Assembly (NCBI RefSeq): GCF_910592395.1
Contig: NC_088315.1
Location: 16,849,808-16,913,807 of the forward strand
Length of the DNA stretch: 64,000 bases
Direction: 5' to 3'
From: Lineus longissimus
Taxonomy: Eukaryota > Nemertea > Pilidiophora > Heteronemertea > Lineidae
Positions 1 through 10,215 of this stretch are shown here, in pieces. How positions within the stretch are numbered: the stretch's first letter is position 1; each line of letters begins with the position of its first letter. The notes below the pieces were generated by a model. That model was not told the DNA's origin. It saw nothing but the letters and a program-made list of their open reading frames with translations, and searched no databases. A program made the position numbers and the translations under genes.

Positions 1-156
1 GTGATGACGATCAACACCACGTTATGTAAACGTTGTTCCCAATCAAGTGCATGGATTTGACGCCATGGTGCTGATATCGATTTTTCCAACGTCACACTGA
101 TGACGCTTCATTACTCCACAACGCCGACGATGAATGGAAAAGACGTTGCGTCGTAA

Positions 157-597
157 AGCCCGCAGCACACTAGCCGCCAACTTCGGCGACAAGAAGCGTT
201 CAGCTGACGCCTCACGACGCCAAAGTTGGCGGCCAGTGGATCCCGGTCAGAGCACACCTGCCCAGAATCGGCGTCCAGTAGCATCTTTTCCGCCACTTTA
301 GGCTGCCATTTTGAAATCAGGTGACATCAAGACGCAAGCTGATTGGCCATACCATCGCCGCCGACTCCAAGTCAGGCGGCCATCCGTAGCACACCTGGCT
401 TCGTCTTGCGTTCAAACGCGGCGACACGCGTCAAAAATCAAACATGTTAGATATTTGGCGTTTAGTTGCGGCAAGTGGCGTCAAGTCGCGTTCGCCGACG
501 CCGTTCGTAGCAGACTAGGGATTTTTCAGGAGTTCAGGACTCTTGCGGCAAAAAACGCCTGTGAAAGCCGAAGTTGGCGGCTAGTGTGCTGCGGGCT
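157..597. mobile_element. MITE-A, Harbinger-like, left-arm copy
   Basis: A 441-bp element bounded by inverted agcccgcagcacac / gtgtgctgcgggct ends, with the inverted match running on through tagccgccaacttcggc. It is flanked by TAA at 154-156 and 598-600. The empty site is preserved in the spacer (ccccgctattacgacgc near 8235), which confirms a 3-bp TTA/TAA duplication. Three-base TWA duplications are typical of PIF/Harbinger elements. Internal copies of the gccgccaactt motif give it a folded substructure. No transposase is encoded, so it is non-autonomous. The short ORFs over it are not genes. Confidence 0.8.
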
Positions 598-1434
598 TAA
601 CAGCGGGGTGACGTGAAAGCGTATCTCGGCGTGCCTGTACTCACGTGGCGAGAAAGGTCTTTCGCACCCGAACTTGCGCGTACTGAAAAAAGCGAATAAC
701 GCGTTTTTCTACTATCTGAGAGCTAAAACGAAATTGGAAAAGCATCAAACACGTTCAGTAAGAATAATTTACTGATGAACCAGAAGAAGAACAAACATAC
801 TGCAATAAAAATGCGACAATTACTATGACGATATATCTTTCAGTTAAAGGCCATGACTCCAGGTATTTTGCCATTTCCTGCTGTAAGACGATTTCAAAAG
901 TGCACCTAACAATTTATACAATACAGAAAACCCCATGCAATTTGCTCTATCCATTTTGAGGATATAGCCATTTATGCATGCCATACTTATCGGCGGTGAA
1001 TATCACTCCTAAAGTCTCTTCCTTTCACCGCCGATAACTCTCGCCAGGTAATCTGTCGGACGCACCATCATAAACGGATGGCCAATCAAATTGCCCGACA
1101 CAAAGTAAATGAATGACGGCCTACATTGATAGTGCCAACCTCCGGATCAGGTTTCCCTTCTTCTATACATGATGCACTGTGCATTTGGGTCAGGTAAGCA
1201 TCCCTGGAACCGTACTCATTTGAACGCCTGGTCTTCAATTATAATGGTTTTCAGTGCGTGTCTCGTGCGACAACCACGAGTGAGTGTAATGTTAGTGTTG
1301 TCGCGACACAGTTATAACCACATCTACGATAAATTTGTGGGCAACTTTGCAAAAATGGAGTCGACACCCATTAACGACCCTTTAAGAAACTCCCAGCTTG
1401 AAAATCACGTGAGGAATTGAAATACTCAACTGTC
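598..1434. other. 5' flank of the LamG-like gene, left arm
   Basis: An 837-base stretch upstream of the gene with no supported coding region. It includes an inverted pair around 990-1040 (tatcggcggtgaa at 989-1001 and ttcaccgccgata at 1024-1036), a possible small hairpin. The promoter is not identifiable. The same sequence recurs inverted at 16088-16924. Confidence 0.45.
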
Positions 1435-2256
1435 ATGGCGTTGACATTGGCAACAATTTCACTTGAAATAGTATCTGGGGCGAGCTCTGGTTTGTGGTGT
1501 TGGCCGTTCGACAGGTTCAACGTTGATGATAATATAGTTGGAGATCGACATTCTTGGAGAGGAGTAACGCGTTTGGTGGTCGGTCCCGGCGCAATACACG
1601 ATGCCAAAGAGTTAACATGTAAAGGAAAAAAGGGTCAACTGTCAATATACCTACGCATTCCATCCCCTACACTGACCCTTGCATTCCTTGCTTTCTTTCT
1701 TTTCAATGATACGCGAATAATCTATTCGATTGTCGAGGTCAGGTTGAGGATAGGGGCCTACATGGTACTTAACATTTGTATGAAGATAACAAAGAAGAAG
1801 CGGGGCAGAGTACGGTGTGAATTGACTCTGCACATAGCGAAAGATGCATTTGATTTGAAAGGGCATGAAAATCCTGGCAAAAATATCATGCTACCAAAAT
1901 GTATCATCAATCAGTGGGTACGGATACACGTTTTCCTAGACCGTTTGGCTATGTCTCTACATTTCAGTTTAGGCAAAACGAAAAAGATCGTTCAAAACAT
2001 GAGACTGACATATGCACAAGACCCGGACCTCAATTTTCGCTTCGGAAGCAAACAGCCACTCTGCCATGTGATTGGAACTTATTACGTAACCAAGCTCTTG
2101 TTATCGAATAAGAAACTCACTGCAGCCAATATTGCATCCTACTGGCAGTGGATATCAGGTTGGTTTGAGCAATATAGGAGACAAGGATCAGTTATTCCTC
2201 CTTGCATATCCCGCTACACACGTGGAGTGCCGTGGTATTATTCCAGCCAAAGCTGA
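1435..2256 (+). CDS. LamG/concanavalin-A-like secreted protein, copy L
   Basis: Single open frame of 273 codons from the first ATG. It remains open upstream only to an in-frame TGA 11 codons before the ATG, with a TTG six codons upstream. Residues 1 to about 17 (ALTLATISLEIVSG core) look like a weak signal peptide. The body matches the LamG/ConA-like jelly-roll pattern: CWPFD near residue 22, hydrophobic strands (TLTLAFLAFFLF), an NQWVRIHVFLDRL segment in the place of the usual W-hhvavtyd strand, then FRFGSKQ and KKLTAANIASYW, resembling the usual final helix/strand. Six cysteines are conserved with the other copies. A stop-to-sense change (TAA to TCA) extends this copy by about 22 residues. 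Ligand unknown. The fold call is by pattern only; extracellular location is inferred. Confidence 0.7.
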   Translation: MALTLATISLEIVSGASSGLWCWPFDRFNVDDNIVGDRHSWRGVTRLVVGPGAIHDAKELTCKGKKGQLSIYLRIPSPTLTLAFLAFFLFNDTRIIYSIVEVRLRIGAYMVLNICMKITKKKRGRVRCELTLHIAKDAFDLKGHENPGKNIMLPKCIINQWVRIHVFLDRLAMSLHFSLGKTKKIVQNMRLTYAQDPDLNFRFGSKQPLCHVIGTYYVTKLLLSNKKLTAANIASYWQWISGWFEQYRRQGSVIPPCISRYTRGVPWYYSSQS

Positions 2257-2946
2257 CATGCATGCATAGAAAAGGACCGCCTTTTTTAAGCGCCCGGCCG
2301 CGCAGCGCAATGATCAAATTTAGATCGACCATCGGCCATTATTTCAAACGCTATCAGATATGATGGACTAAGGGCAGTCCACTGCGGGGCTACTGTATTT
2401 ACCATCAGCAAAGACGGATTAGTTTTAAAAAAACTTCAATTGAAATGCCATGTTGCATTGTATGTGCAGCTGTTTTTACAACTGAGCCCAATTTTGAGGC
2501 GATGGTCCTGTTGTGTTCTTTTATCCCCCTATGTGCCGATAGTATAATACACACACATATGAATTAGTAATGAGTGATGCCATGGTAGAGCTTAGGCCAA
2601 TGCAGTGGGTGGGTAGTAATATGGAAATTAGCAATTATAGCTCACAGTGTCTAAAAATAGAATCTACTTTGATGAGCTACCTTTTGTACTTCTCAACAGT
2701 AAGGTTACAAGTAATACATGTGAAAACTTTGTAGTGTGTGGATGTAGTATTCGGTGGAGAAGAGACCCCTTTGATGCAGGTGTGTCAGTTTATAACTGAT
2801 CATGACCGTGATCTATCTGTCATCCCGTATTCATTTCAGGCCAGGTAACCTTTGAAATGTGATGATGGTTGGAACAGTGACAGAACATTCCTTTCTATTG
2901 TATTGTTAGAACTGTCCAAAGTCTATCGAAACCACCTAAAATGTGA

Positions 2947-2957
2947 AATAAAATAAA
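2947..2957 (+). terminator. Candidate polyadenylation signals downstream of LamG-like gene
   Basis: Two overlapping AATAAA hexamers (2947-2952, 2952-2957) lie about 690 bases after the stop, in gene orientation. At least one is retained at the matching place in U1, U3 and U5. Conservation may simply reflect recent duplication, and nothing shows they are used. Confidence 0.25.
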
Positions 2958-3164
2958 GAATGCTACTTGCTATCTTATCAAAGATATACCTGGTGTCAGT
3001 AACGAATATTGAATAAATGAAACAGTCTTTCAGGTTGACAAATCTTCCTAATTGTGAGAAACAAAAGAATATTTTGGTGCAAGGAATAAGCCAACCTATT
3101 CGCTTTTCTCTGCATAAAACCTTATTAATGCGTGAATAAGGGTGATTGCTAAGACAAGCTGACT

Positions 3165-3446
3165 TAACAGCCAGCACGGCCACGAACAGCGAATGGCTTG
3201 GTGAAATGACAAATTATTCATATTACATGATTTTTCCCTTCATCGATGGTTGACAAAGCTTTATGCCCCATGTATAGCTAATTAGGGCTGAAAGGGTGGA
3301 TGTCGTAACAGCCAGCACGGCCACGAACAGCAAAGAGCTTGGTGAAATGACAAATTATTCATATTACATGATTTTTCCCTTCATCGATGAATTACAAAGC
3401 TTTATGCCCCTTGTATAGCTAATTAGGGCTGAAAGGGTGCATGTCG
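3165..3446. repeat. 141-bp tandem duplication, left arm
   Basis: Two direct copies (3165-3305 and 3306-3446) beginning taacagccagcacggccacg and ending gggctgaaagggtg(g/c)atgtcg. Other units have this sequence once (for example around 36720-36830), so the duplication is specific to L/U1. Confidence 0.8.
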
Positions 3447-3537
3447 TCCTTGGTGCCGACAAATGGTACCCAGGTTCGAGAGCGACAGGACAATAAGCAC
3501 CCTGGGTGCCATTACACTAGACAAACAGCACCGAGCC
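3423..3537. repeat. Solitary arm of a TIR element, left arm
   Basis: This stretch (agggctgaaagggtg... to ...caaacagcaccgagc) matches one inverted arm of the element at 48871-49365, but no second arm is nearby. It ends at the cctcatttggctg junction. In U4 the matching junction continues with different sequence, so a deletion removed the rest. The same remnant lies inverted at 13985-14099. Confidence 0.6.
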
Positions 3538-4168
3538 CTCATTTGGCTGAAGTGCAAGCGTAGAAGTTATTGCGCCTAATCGGAGCGTTGCTTTCACTCG
3601 AGTCGGAGAATTTCAACAACGTTGTAACAGCGAGACCCAAACTCGTATTTTCATTGGCTGTCTCCTTCGGGGTGCGTACTGCAACCCCGATTCGAAACCC
3701 CAATTTTAAGATTTCTGAGTGCGATTTCCGTTCATGCAATTCCTTAGAAGCACGGTACTGGATCGAGGTTGACAGTTATATTTGGTGACTTAAAGGTGAC
3801 TGACGTGCATCTCTGTATTTCAACAAATGATGGCTAATGTCTCAGGGGTTTGTAAGAAGCGTCGGAGAAGCGAATATTACACCTGTTTACCTTAAGATGG
3901 CACGAAATACGCAATTGTGTCAATCTAGTACATGTACATGTTGGGTGCCACCTCTGCGGTATAAGGTGATTTTACACTCTAATCACTTGGGGTCAGATGC
4001 ATGAGTTTTATGATAGCAGATATTGCACATGAGGTAGGCTTTGATATTGATAAGAGCTAAAATTGTACATATCAATGTGATGCATGTCCAAAATGACAAT
4101 CAGCAGTGGAAGTGAGTTAGCTTTCTTTCTTTTTTGACACAAAATATCTTTTTTCAGGGCGAATATTC

Positions 4169-4400
4169 ATGCGAATAAGAGTCCCATTGCCTCTGTCCTC
4201 ACGCGCACCGACTAGACATATCCCGAGTGCCTCTGCTTGCGCCGTTTGCTGCATCCTAACTAGGCCATGCAGATCATTCATTTCGGTTAAGAAACTAAAT
4301 AGCCACTACTGCCAATTGATAAAATTCAATCTGGATCAGATCCAAACAGCAAGGTACAATTCACAATCAAAAGAAGCGGTTTATTTCATTAAAACTTTCA
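4169..4400. repeat. Block C, left arm
   Basis: A segment found once in every complete unit (13105-13353, 23913-24350, 35808-36222, 43572-43990, 58291-58705). Both strands are open for 80-97 codons in several copies (minus-strand frame MNDLHCLVRMQRTAQAEE; opposite frame starting MRMRV or MRIRV). I do not recognise either. Double-strand openness over a short recent repeat is weak evidence, so I call it a conserved non-gene block. One frame could be a small exon. Confidence 0.35.
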
Positions 4401-4462
4401 AATCGCTTGACATCTAGCTCAGCCTTTGTCATCCCCTCAGATAGTATTCCCCATGTTGATAA

Positions 4463-4825
4463 TTGCACCAGAATTTAGTTTTATTATTCTATGCATTATC
4501 GAGTCAAGAGTTAACAGGACGGGAAGCATTTGACATAATGTGTGAGGAAGGAATGACCGTGATTTTTAAGTATGATGATCAAGAAGATAGCGATTTGGAA
4601 ATGCGAAAAGACTTAGGTCGATGTTGTTATATGAAAACAAATGTGTTTGTTTCGTTGAACCTGTCTGCAACCACTGTGCACATCGTTTTCGAGGACAACT
4701 CCTTGCAAAACAAACTTGTTTGGCAATGTGGACTCAACGGTAATAATGTCATGCTTGCGTCCCCAGGTATGTTACCAGGACCACTCATTCATGCAGACAT
4801 AGACTTTTTTTCGCCAATGATATAG
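4463..4825 (+). other. Candidate internal exon, type I core (copy L)
   Basis: An open frame with no ATG at its start (the first codon is TTG). It reads through REAFDIMCEEGMTVIFKYD and NVFVSLNLSATTVHIVF to a strong splice-donor-like CAG|GTATGT at 4766/4767. The alternating hydrophobic pattern resembles beta-sandwich strands such as those of LamG-type domains, but I cannot assign a family. Seven nucleotide differences to the U4 copy give four amino-acid changes, so purifying selection is not evident. It could be a relic exon of a second LamG-like gene or a chance frame. Confidence 0.3.
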
Positions 4826-5524
4826 ATTTATATATCGTTCATTCATCTATGAAAAAAGACATCCAACGTGAAAGAAAGTACGTATGTAAAAAATGTACAG
4901 AGAAATTTCACACCATGACGGATGTCGTAATGTCGAAAGCTGGTGTGTCGTAGCCGGCGGACACCACCTGTGTTCAAAACCGGCTTTTCAGTTTGCCCTT
5001 TCTTCATCATAACCAGATGTAAATTCGTCTCTCCATTGCAAATTTGTTCAATTTTACGGTTATATATTGGATGATTTCAACGCCTATCATAGAACTTTGT
5101 ACTATGTACTTTGTACACTGTATATTGCAAATGTCGACGAATCTGCTGTCAGTCAAAATGATGAAAGTCAACCAAGCCAGTCAATGCAGCCATGGAAGAT
5201 GAACTTATCGGTAATTTGGGAATTGGAACCAAGTGCTCACCAAACGAATTTTATTTACTCAGAAAAGTGCATTTTCCCTGCATGCGGCTGCGAAGTCAAC
5301 CAGTTGAGTTAAATTCTAACATTTGAGTAACACATGGCACACGGGTCCGAGAAGCTTATGATCCTGCACACCTGTTGGCGAGTATTGTGCATTGGTAATT
5401 GCCATGGTAAATCGCAAGGGGGTTTTGACAGGAGACCAGGCTCCAACTTGCGCAGGTTGCTTCGCTGATCATGTGCTTTTCGATTCGCAGCAGTAATGGT
5501 GGCCTCCAGGTAACTTTTAATGCA

Positions 5525-5967
5525 GAGACAAGACCACTAATGAATATTCATAGTTTGGAGGGTCGAGGCCTATCAATTAGACGAGTGCATGTTTTTAACT
5601 CTCAAGTACATATTTGGAGAGGTATTGAAAAATTTTTGTTGTGGCAAGTCTACAGATATAAAGAAAGTATTTGATGAAAAAATTTATTTTGAATTTTGCT
5701 AATTGGGTAATAGGGGGCGTGTTTTGGGTTTTTTCTGCCAGTTGGCTGAAAAGAGTGGAAATATCAAAGTCTGTCTAATTTGTCGAATATCAATAAATTT
5801 CCGTGGTCAACTACCAGTTTATTTTTCACCATTTACTTGCCCGACTGTCCGGAATAACATAATCTAAATTTCAGATTCTCAACCCCACGCAGTATTTGAT
5901 GCGTCGCGGTCAAACATTGACAATTTAACTGCTAAAAGGCTTAAAAAATCAATTGTGGTCTTGTCTC
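5525..5967. mobile_element. MITE-B, outer copy, left arm
   Basis: A 443-bp element with 13-bp perfect TIRs (gagacaagaccac / gtggtcttgtctc). Its outer flank is TGCA (5521-5524) and its inner flank CATT (5968-5971). It encodes nothing recognisable. With the copy at 6517-6959 it forms a composite whose two outer flanks are both TGCA. Confidence 0.85.
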
Positions 5968-6516
5968 CATTCACACTACATTTTGGGTCAATTTAGTGAA
6001 AAATTTGAATATGCTCAAATCACTCTAATTCATTTAGAATATTGTATTGCTGATGATTTAAGGTCAAAACAAGCCAAAATAATGTGAAAAAAACTTAATT
6101 TGACCCCAATATGAGCCAACCTAACCCCGGTCTAAGTTCGGTTTCATTTTTACAAGTCTTGTTGTGTTGCCATTCATTTTGTAATTTCTTTGAAACTACT
6201 TAGGCCTTGATTCTGAAAGTTGTGCCCTAAGCAGCAAAGATATTCCTAAATCAGATCCTAAACTTTCAGCTCCATAGCTTGCTTATTCTGGCCAGGGCTG
6301 GTCTTTGAATTTGGGTTGTTGGCTGCAAAATCATGACTTTTTGTCGATTTTGTCCTCTTTCGTCGCTTTTGGCACAGTTGTACCACTCTTGGAAATGTCT
6401 CTCATTTCTCCAAAAATGTCCAGATATGACTTTCCTTTGTTGGAGAATTGTGGGATGTCATATACATTAGTTTGAAAAAATTCTCAAAATGTTAACCCCT
6501 GAAATGTACCTTCATT
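5968..6516. other. 549-bp segment between two MITE-B copies, left arm
   Basis: Begins and ends with CATT and holds no ORF worth reporting. It recurs at 11006-11554 and 41496-42045 but is missing from U6, where a single MITE-B occupies the TGCA site. Partial internal inverted similarity (attttgggtcaatt near the start, aatttgaccccaat further in) may be a trace of an older element. Confidence 0.7.
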
Positions 6517-6959
6517 GAGACAAGACCACTAATGAATATTCATAGGTTGGAGGGTCGAGGCCTATCAATTAGACGAGTGCATGTTTTTAACTCTCACGTA
6601 CATATTTGGAGAGGTATTGAAAAAATATTTGTTGTGGCAAGTCTACAGATATAAAGAAATTATTTGATGAAAAAATTAATTTCGAATTTTGCTAATTGGG
6701 TAATAGGGGGCGTGTTTTGAATTTTTCTGCCAGTTGGCTGAAAAGAGTGGAAATATCAAAGTCTGTCTAATTTGTCGATTATCAAAAAAGTTCCGTGGTC
6801 AACTACCAGTTTATTTTTCACCATTTACTTGCCCGACTGTCCGGAATAACATAATCTAAATTTCAGATTCACAACCCCACGCAGTATTTGATGCGTCGCG
6901 GTCAAACATTGACAATTTAACTGCTAAAAGGCTTAAAAAATCAATTGTGGTCTTGTCTC
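6517..6959. mobile_element. MITE-B, inner copy, left arm
   Basis: A 443-bp element in direct orientation to the copy at 5525-5967, with the same 13-bp TIRs. It is flanked by CATT (6513-6516) on the inner side and TGCA (6960-6963) on the outer side. Confidence 0.85.
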
Positions 6960-6963
6960 TGCA

Positions 6964-7306
6964 CACTGTACGTTTCGGTGTTAGCAACTCTCAGTCAGTA
7001 ACGCCAGATTAACACAGTGTTAATCCGGTATTAGCTCGGTGTTTACCAAGACCATGTTTTTTTTCTGGCAGCAGTTCACATTAAAACTGTACTGGTGTTA
7101 ACACTGACACCAGTGTTAACTCAGATATTTGACCTCACCAACTGTATTGATCATGTTGATTACGAACACTACGAAATTAAATTTGCACGAAACATGTTAT
7201 TGTTTCACTATTTTGAATAAAACGTCGATATAAGCCTATAGACATTGGAATCAATGAAATTATAATAAGGCTTTATCAAAGGGTAATTTCCAGCAGGGCA
7301 TATTTA
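6964..7306. other. Type I core between MITE-B and block A, left arm
   Basis: No gene seen. The stretch contains a small hairpin, actggtgt / acaccagt (7091-7098 and 7107-7114), within a run of gttaac-containing repeats. It is conserved at 10216-10558, 40706-41047 and 63180-63527. Confidence 0.5.
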
Positions 7307-7680
7307 GTGAGAGTGGAAATCCCCACTGGCATTACGACTCACACATTCGAGCAACTCGACATTTCTATATCATATAAACTGTGCCACCACATCCCTCCAA
7401 GCATTACGGTCGTGAGACATCTGTGTCGACACCTCTCGTGCAGGCCAACGCTCTCTGCATCGCGGGCTACAACGTCATATCCATTCGTCGTGCCCAGCAT
7501 AATTCCCTTCGCCGTTATTATCTGTTTCCCAATTCAACACTATTTTGGGAAGTCATTCTGGACACATTCGACACAAGTGTCGAAACCAACGAAGTCCTTT
7601 TCGACAACAGCGAAACTGTCGACTGGGGGATTGACCTGTCCTTGGCTTACGGTATTTAGCTCAATCATTACTCATAGCGA
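7307..7680 (+). repeat. Block A, left arm
   Basis: The boundary block found once per unit (also 9840-10215, 19070-19460, 31320-31700, 40370-40705, 53440-53790, 62860-63180). Two overlapping frames in the same direction are open for about 80-140 codons in several copies (one contains VPPHPSKHYGRE and VQANALCIAGYN). U3 has a frame break and U5 an internal deletion that is not a clean codon change. I recognise no family and do not call it a gene. An old exon is possible. Confidence 0.4.
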
Positions 7681-7736
7681 AATGAATGGGGAAAACCCAA
7701 AAAGTGGTACATGTATATGTACCTGCGATTTATTTT

Positions 7737-8090
7737 AGTTTATGAAATACAAAACAATCACAAAAGCTTACTTTTGCTTTCATCGAAGAGCAATAATTAG
7801 ATACATGCAAATGGCCGCCCGTCATGAATATAAGTTTATTTTTAAACGACAACAACACATTTCCATTGCATTCATGATGACGTCATCCTCCACAAAAGGT
7901 TGATTCTGGAACTACTGGCAAATTGCAATCAATAACGTCAGCTGGGACGAGATTGGCAGTTGGGAGGGTATAAATCGTGGAAGGAACGCGCCCGATTTCA
8001 CGCGGAACTTGCACAGTGATTCCACGGTTTAGTACTAACTATTCCAAGGTTTATCACTGGTTACATGGTTTCACTGATTCCAAGCTTTAT
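7737..8090. other. Unique part of palindrome spacer with TATA-like and CRE-like motifs
   Basis: About 350 bases that I do not see elsewhere in the window. They contain a perfect TGACGTCA palindrome (7878-7885) and, about 90 bases on, a TATA-like gggtataaatcg (7965-7976). A promoter is possible, but no convincing ORF follows: the two overlapping ORFs at 7977-8351 also run through sequence that is repeated in the arms. I see no coding gene here. Confidence 0.4.
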
Positions 8091-9480
8091 CTACTACCTT
8101 TCCCAATTTCGTTTCAGCTCTCAGATAGTAGAAAAACGCGTTATTCGCTTTTTTCAGTACGCAAGTTCGGGTGCGAAAGACCTTTCTCGACAAGTGAGTG
8201 CAGGCACGCCGAGATACGCGTTCACGTCACCCCGCTATTACGACGCAACGTCATTTCCATTTATCGTCGCAGTTGCGGGGTAATGAAGCATCGTCAGCGT
8301 GACGTTGGAAAAATCGATATCAGCACCATGACGTCAAGGGGTAGGTCTTAGCTCCAGGAAACGCTTTACTAGTGACTCGTTCCAAGTGGAAAGAGGTGAT
8401 GCGTGGAGAGTTAACTCGGGTCAAATCGGTGTCAACATTGGAAAAGCGAGATAATTCCGTCGGATTTGGATTTTTTCCTTTTTTTGTACAATTTGTTGAT
8501 GGAAACTACTTATGTAGAATAGGAGGTGACTGGGCAGACGACCGCTGGGTAATATTGCCCTAAATAATGCCAGTAGTCATTTAAGGATACTTGACGTTTT
8601 ATCCAACTTGCTTCAATAGGTTTTCATCACTTGAAGATACGATGAACTCACCACGACTGTTGACACAAGAACCTGAAACAGGTAAAATCCAAACGCAAAA
8701 ACTGGGGGAGGGGGGAAACAAAGACGAAGAGAGAACCACGTCGAAGCTACCAGAGCAAGGAAAGAAGTTGTGACATCATTCGTCGCGCGAGATAAATCTT
8801 GGGTGCTCTCTCTATCATGCCCTTACTTGTATCGCTTTTATTACCGCAAAACGGAAAAAGAATAATTCGCGAATTCCGCTAGGAGGTTTTTCTTGCGAAA
8901 GTCTTTTGCCGCGAAAATCTCTTGCTGAAAAGCAAATTTTCCATGTCATTGTTGGCTTGTTGCCATGCACCCAGCTAGGCCCTATAATGTAGATCTCAGC
9001 AAATACTCAACCATAAAGATGTGATTATTTGGAGACTGCGTATACTCCCTGCAATTAGCACGTATCATAATTACAACTGACAAACACACAAATTATTATC
9101 AAAAGGTGTATACTTTGAAAGCATTTTCTGTGGTTTTATATTTACTTTCTGTTTTTCATCAATTTCAAGGGAATACCGGGAACTCATCCATCCAACGCCG
9201 AAAACCAACTCTGCCTCTCCAAAAACGTCGACCAAACAGTACCCGTACTTCTGTTGTTTTTTTCTTATCGGGTAAGTGTTAACTCTAGTATACAAATAGA
9301 AAATATCGGAGCTAAAGGTCCGTTCTCGTGCGTTTATCCATAGTTAATCGTGTGGGGTAAATGTATTCAGCCAATTAATGAGCACTCCCTAAGCGGAAGT
9401 TGCAGACCACGTTCCCGTTGTCCAATTTCATGCAAGTGCATTTCATCGTGTTTTTCAATAGGCATAGAAATAGGTACATA
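8091..9480. repeat. Unit-end region inside the palindrome spacer
   Basis: Collinear with about 16780-19060 at the end of U1. Shared landmarks are the ctcagatagtagaaaaacgc stretch, the gtgatgcgtggagagttaa stretch, the unit-end motif near 8620 and the aatgagcactccct motif near 9379. It lacks two insertions present in U1, so it preserves their empty sites: MITE-A (empty at 8230-8245) and MITE-C (empty near 8450-8460). It appears to be the truncated end of a unit preceding U1. No gene is seen. Confidence 0.75.
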
Positions 9481-9797
9481 GCGATTTATTTTTTCACACC
9501 AGGTGCGGCCATTTTGTTTTCCATATATATGGCATAATTTATGCAGCATCGTCATTGCATGTAGAATGTACGTTTTTCGAGAAAAAAATTGGGATCCTTG
9601 CGAGAGCTAAGCGAACTAATTATCGCGCGCTAAAACAAAAAGTAGGTCATTCAGTGTGGTGACCGGCGTGCGAACTCAATGGGGATTTCCAAAACCAAAA
9701 ACGTCAATTCATTCGTATCAATAAATGAATAAATTATGACGCATTTGCCATATATGGAAAACAAAATTGCCGCACCTGGTGTGAAAAAATAAATCGC
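9481..9797. mobile_element. MITE-D, MULE-like
   Basis: A 317-bp element with TIRs of about 50 bases (gcgatttattttttcacacc ... gtgtgaaaaaataaatcgc, continuing through a tgccatatat motif). It is flanked by 9-bp direct repeats AGGTACATA at 9472-9480 and 9798-9806. The empty site is present in U2 (aggtacatatacatg near 19047). Nine-base duplications with long TIRs point to the Mutator/MULE superfamily. No transposase is present. The palindrome junction falls within its right TIR. Confidence 0.85.
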
Positions 9798-9839
9798 AGG
9801 TACATATACATGTACCACTTTTTGGGTTTTCCCCATTCA

Positions 9840-10215
9840 TTTCGCTATGAGTAATGATTGAGCTAAATACCGTAAGCCAAGGACAGGTCAATCCCCCAGT
9901 CGACAGTTTCGCTGTTGTCGAAAAGGACTTCGTTGGTTTCGACACTTGTGTCGAATGTGTCCAGAATGACTTCCCAAAATAGTGTTGAATTGGGAAACAG
10001 ATAATAACGGCGAAGGGAATTATGCTGGGCACGACGAATGGATATGACGTTGTAGCCCGCGATGCAGAGAGCGTTGGCCTGCACGAGAGGTGTCGACACA
10101 GATGTCTCACGACCGTAATGCTTGGAGGGATGTGGTGGCACAGTTTATATGATATAGAAATGTCGAGTTGCTCGAATGTGTGAGTCGTAATGCCAGTGGG
10201 GATTTCCACTCTCAC
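9840..10215 (-). repeat. Block A, U1
   Basis: Inverted counterpart of 7307-7680; same open frames. Confidence 0.4.

Larger units (their letters stand above)
2257..4168. other. 3' flank of LamG-like gene (left arm), with 'B' segment
   Basis: No supported coding gene. The stretch holds the B segment (about 2880-3183), conserved in U1, U3, U4 and U5, with AATAAA hexamers in gene orientation, then the 141-bp tandem duplication and one arm of a TIR element (3423-3537). Short ORFs here (for example 2923-3183 and 3539-3788, both strands) are not supported by ATG starts or by selection, and I treat them as chance frames. Confidence 0.5.
1..7736 (+). repeat. Left arm of giant palindrome (inverted copy of U1)
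   Basis: Every position x in this arm pairs with the complement of position 17522-x. The pairing holds from base 1, so the arm probably continues outside the window, up to base 7736, where the left arm reads agtttatg and the other arm reads ttcacacc. In the stretches I compared I found three mismatches: one near 1246 (a Val/Ala difference in a short ORF) and two near 5665-5690. The arm carries a TIR element (157-597), a LamG-like gene (1435-2256), a 141-bp tandem duplication, block C, the type I core with its two 443-bp MITEs, and block A. The near identity means a very recent duplication, ongoing arm-to-arm conversion, or an assembly artefact. Confidence 0.93.

Noticed and set aside
1417-1434. 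TTG six codons upstream as the start of the LamG-like gene
   Set aside because: TTG is an unlikely start in an animal; the ATG at 1435 is conserved in all copies and gives a better signal-peptide-like start.
2923-3183. 86-codon frame in the B segment
   Set aside because: It lies antisense in the gene's 3' flank, starts without clear support, and is conserved only as far as recent duplication predicts.
3470-3500. caggttcgag as a SINE B box
   Set aside because: The sequence is part of a long TIR arm; no A box or poly-A/tail structure was found.
5525-6959. Two direct 443-bp repeats as LTRs of a retrotransposon
   Set aside because: Each repeat has its own 13-bp terminal inverted repeats, the inner flanks differ from the outer ones, and the 549-bp interior has no coding capacity, primer-binding site or polypurine tract that I can see.
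7307-7738. Block A frames as a protein-coding gene
   Set aside because: Two overlapping frames are open, neither matches a family I know, U3 has a frame break and U5 an internal deletion.
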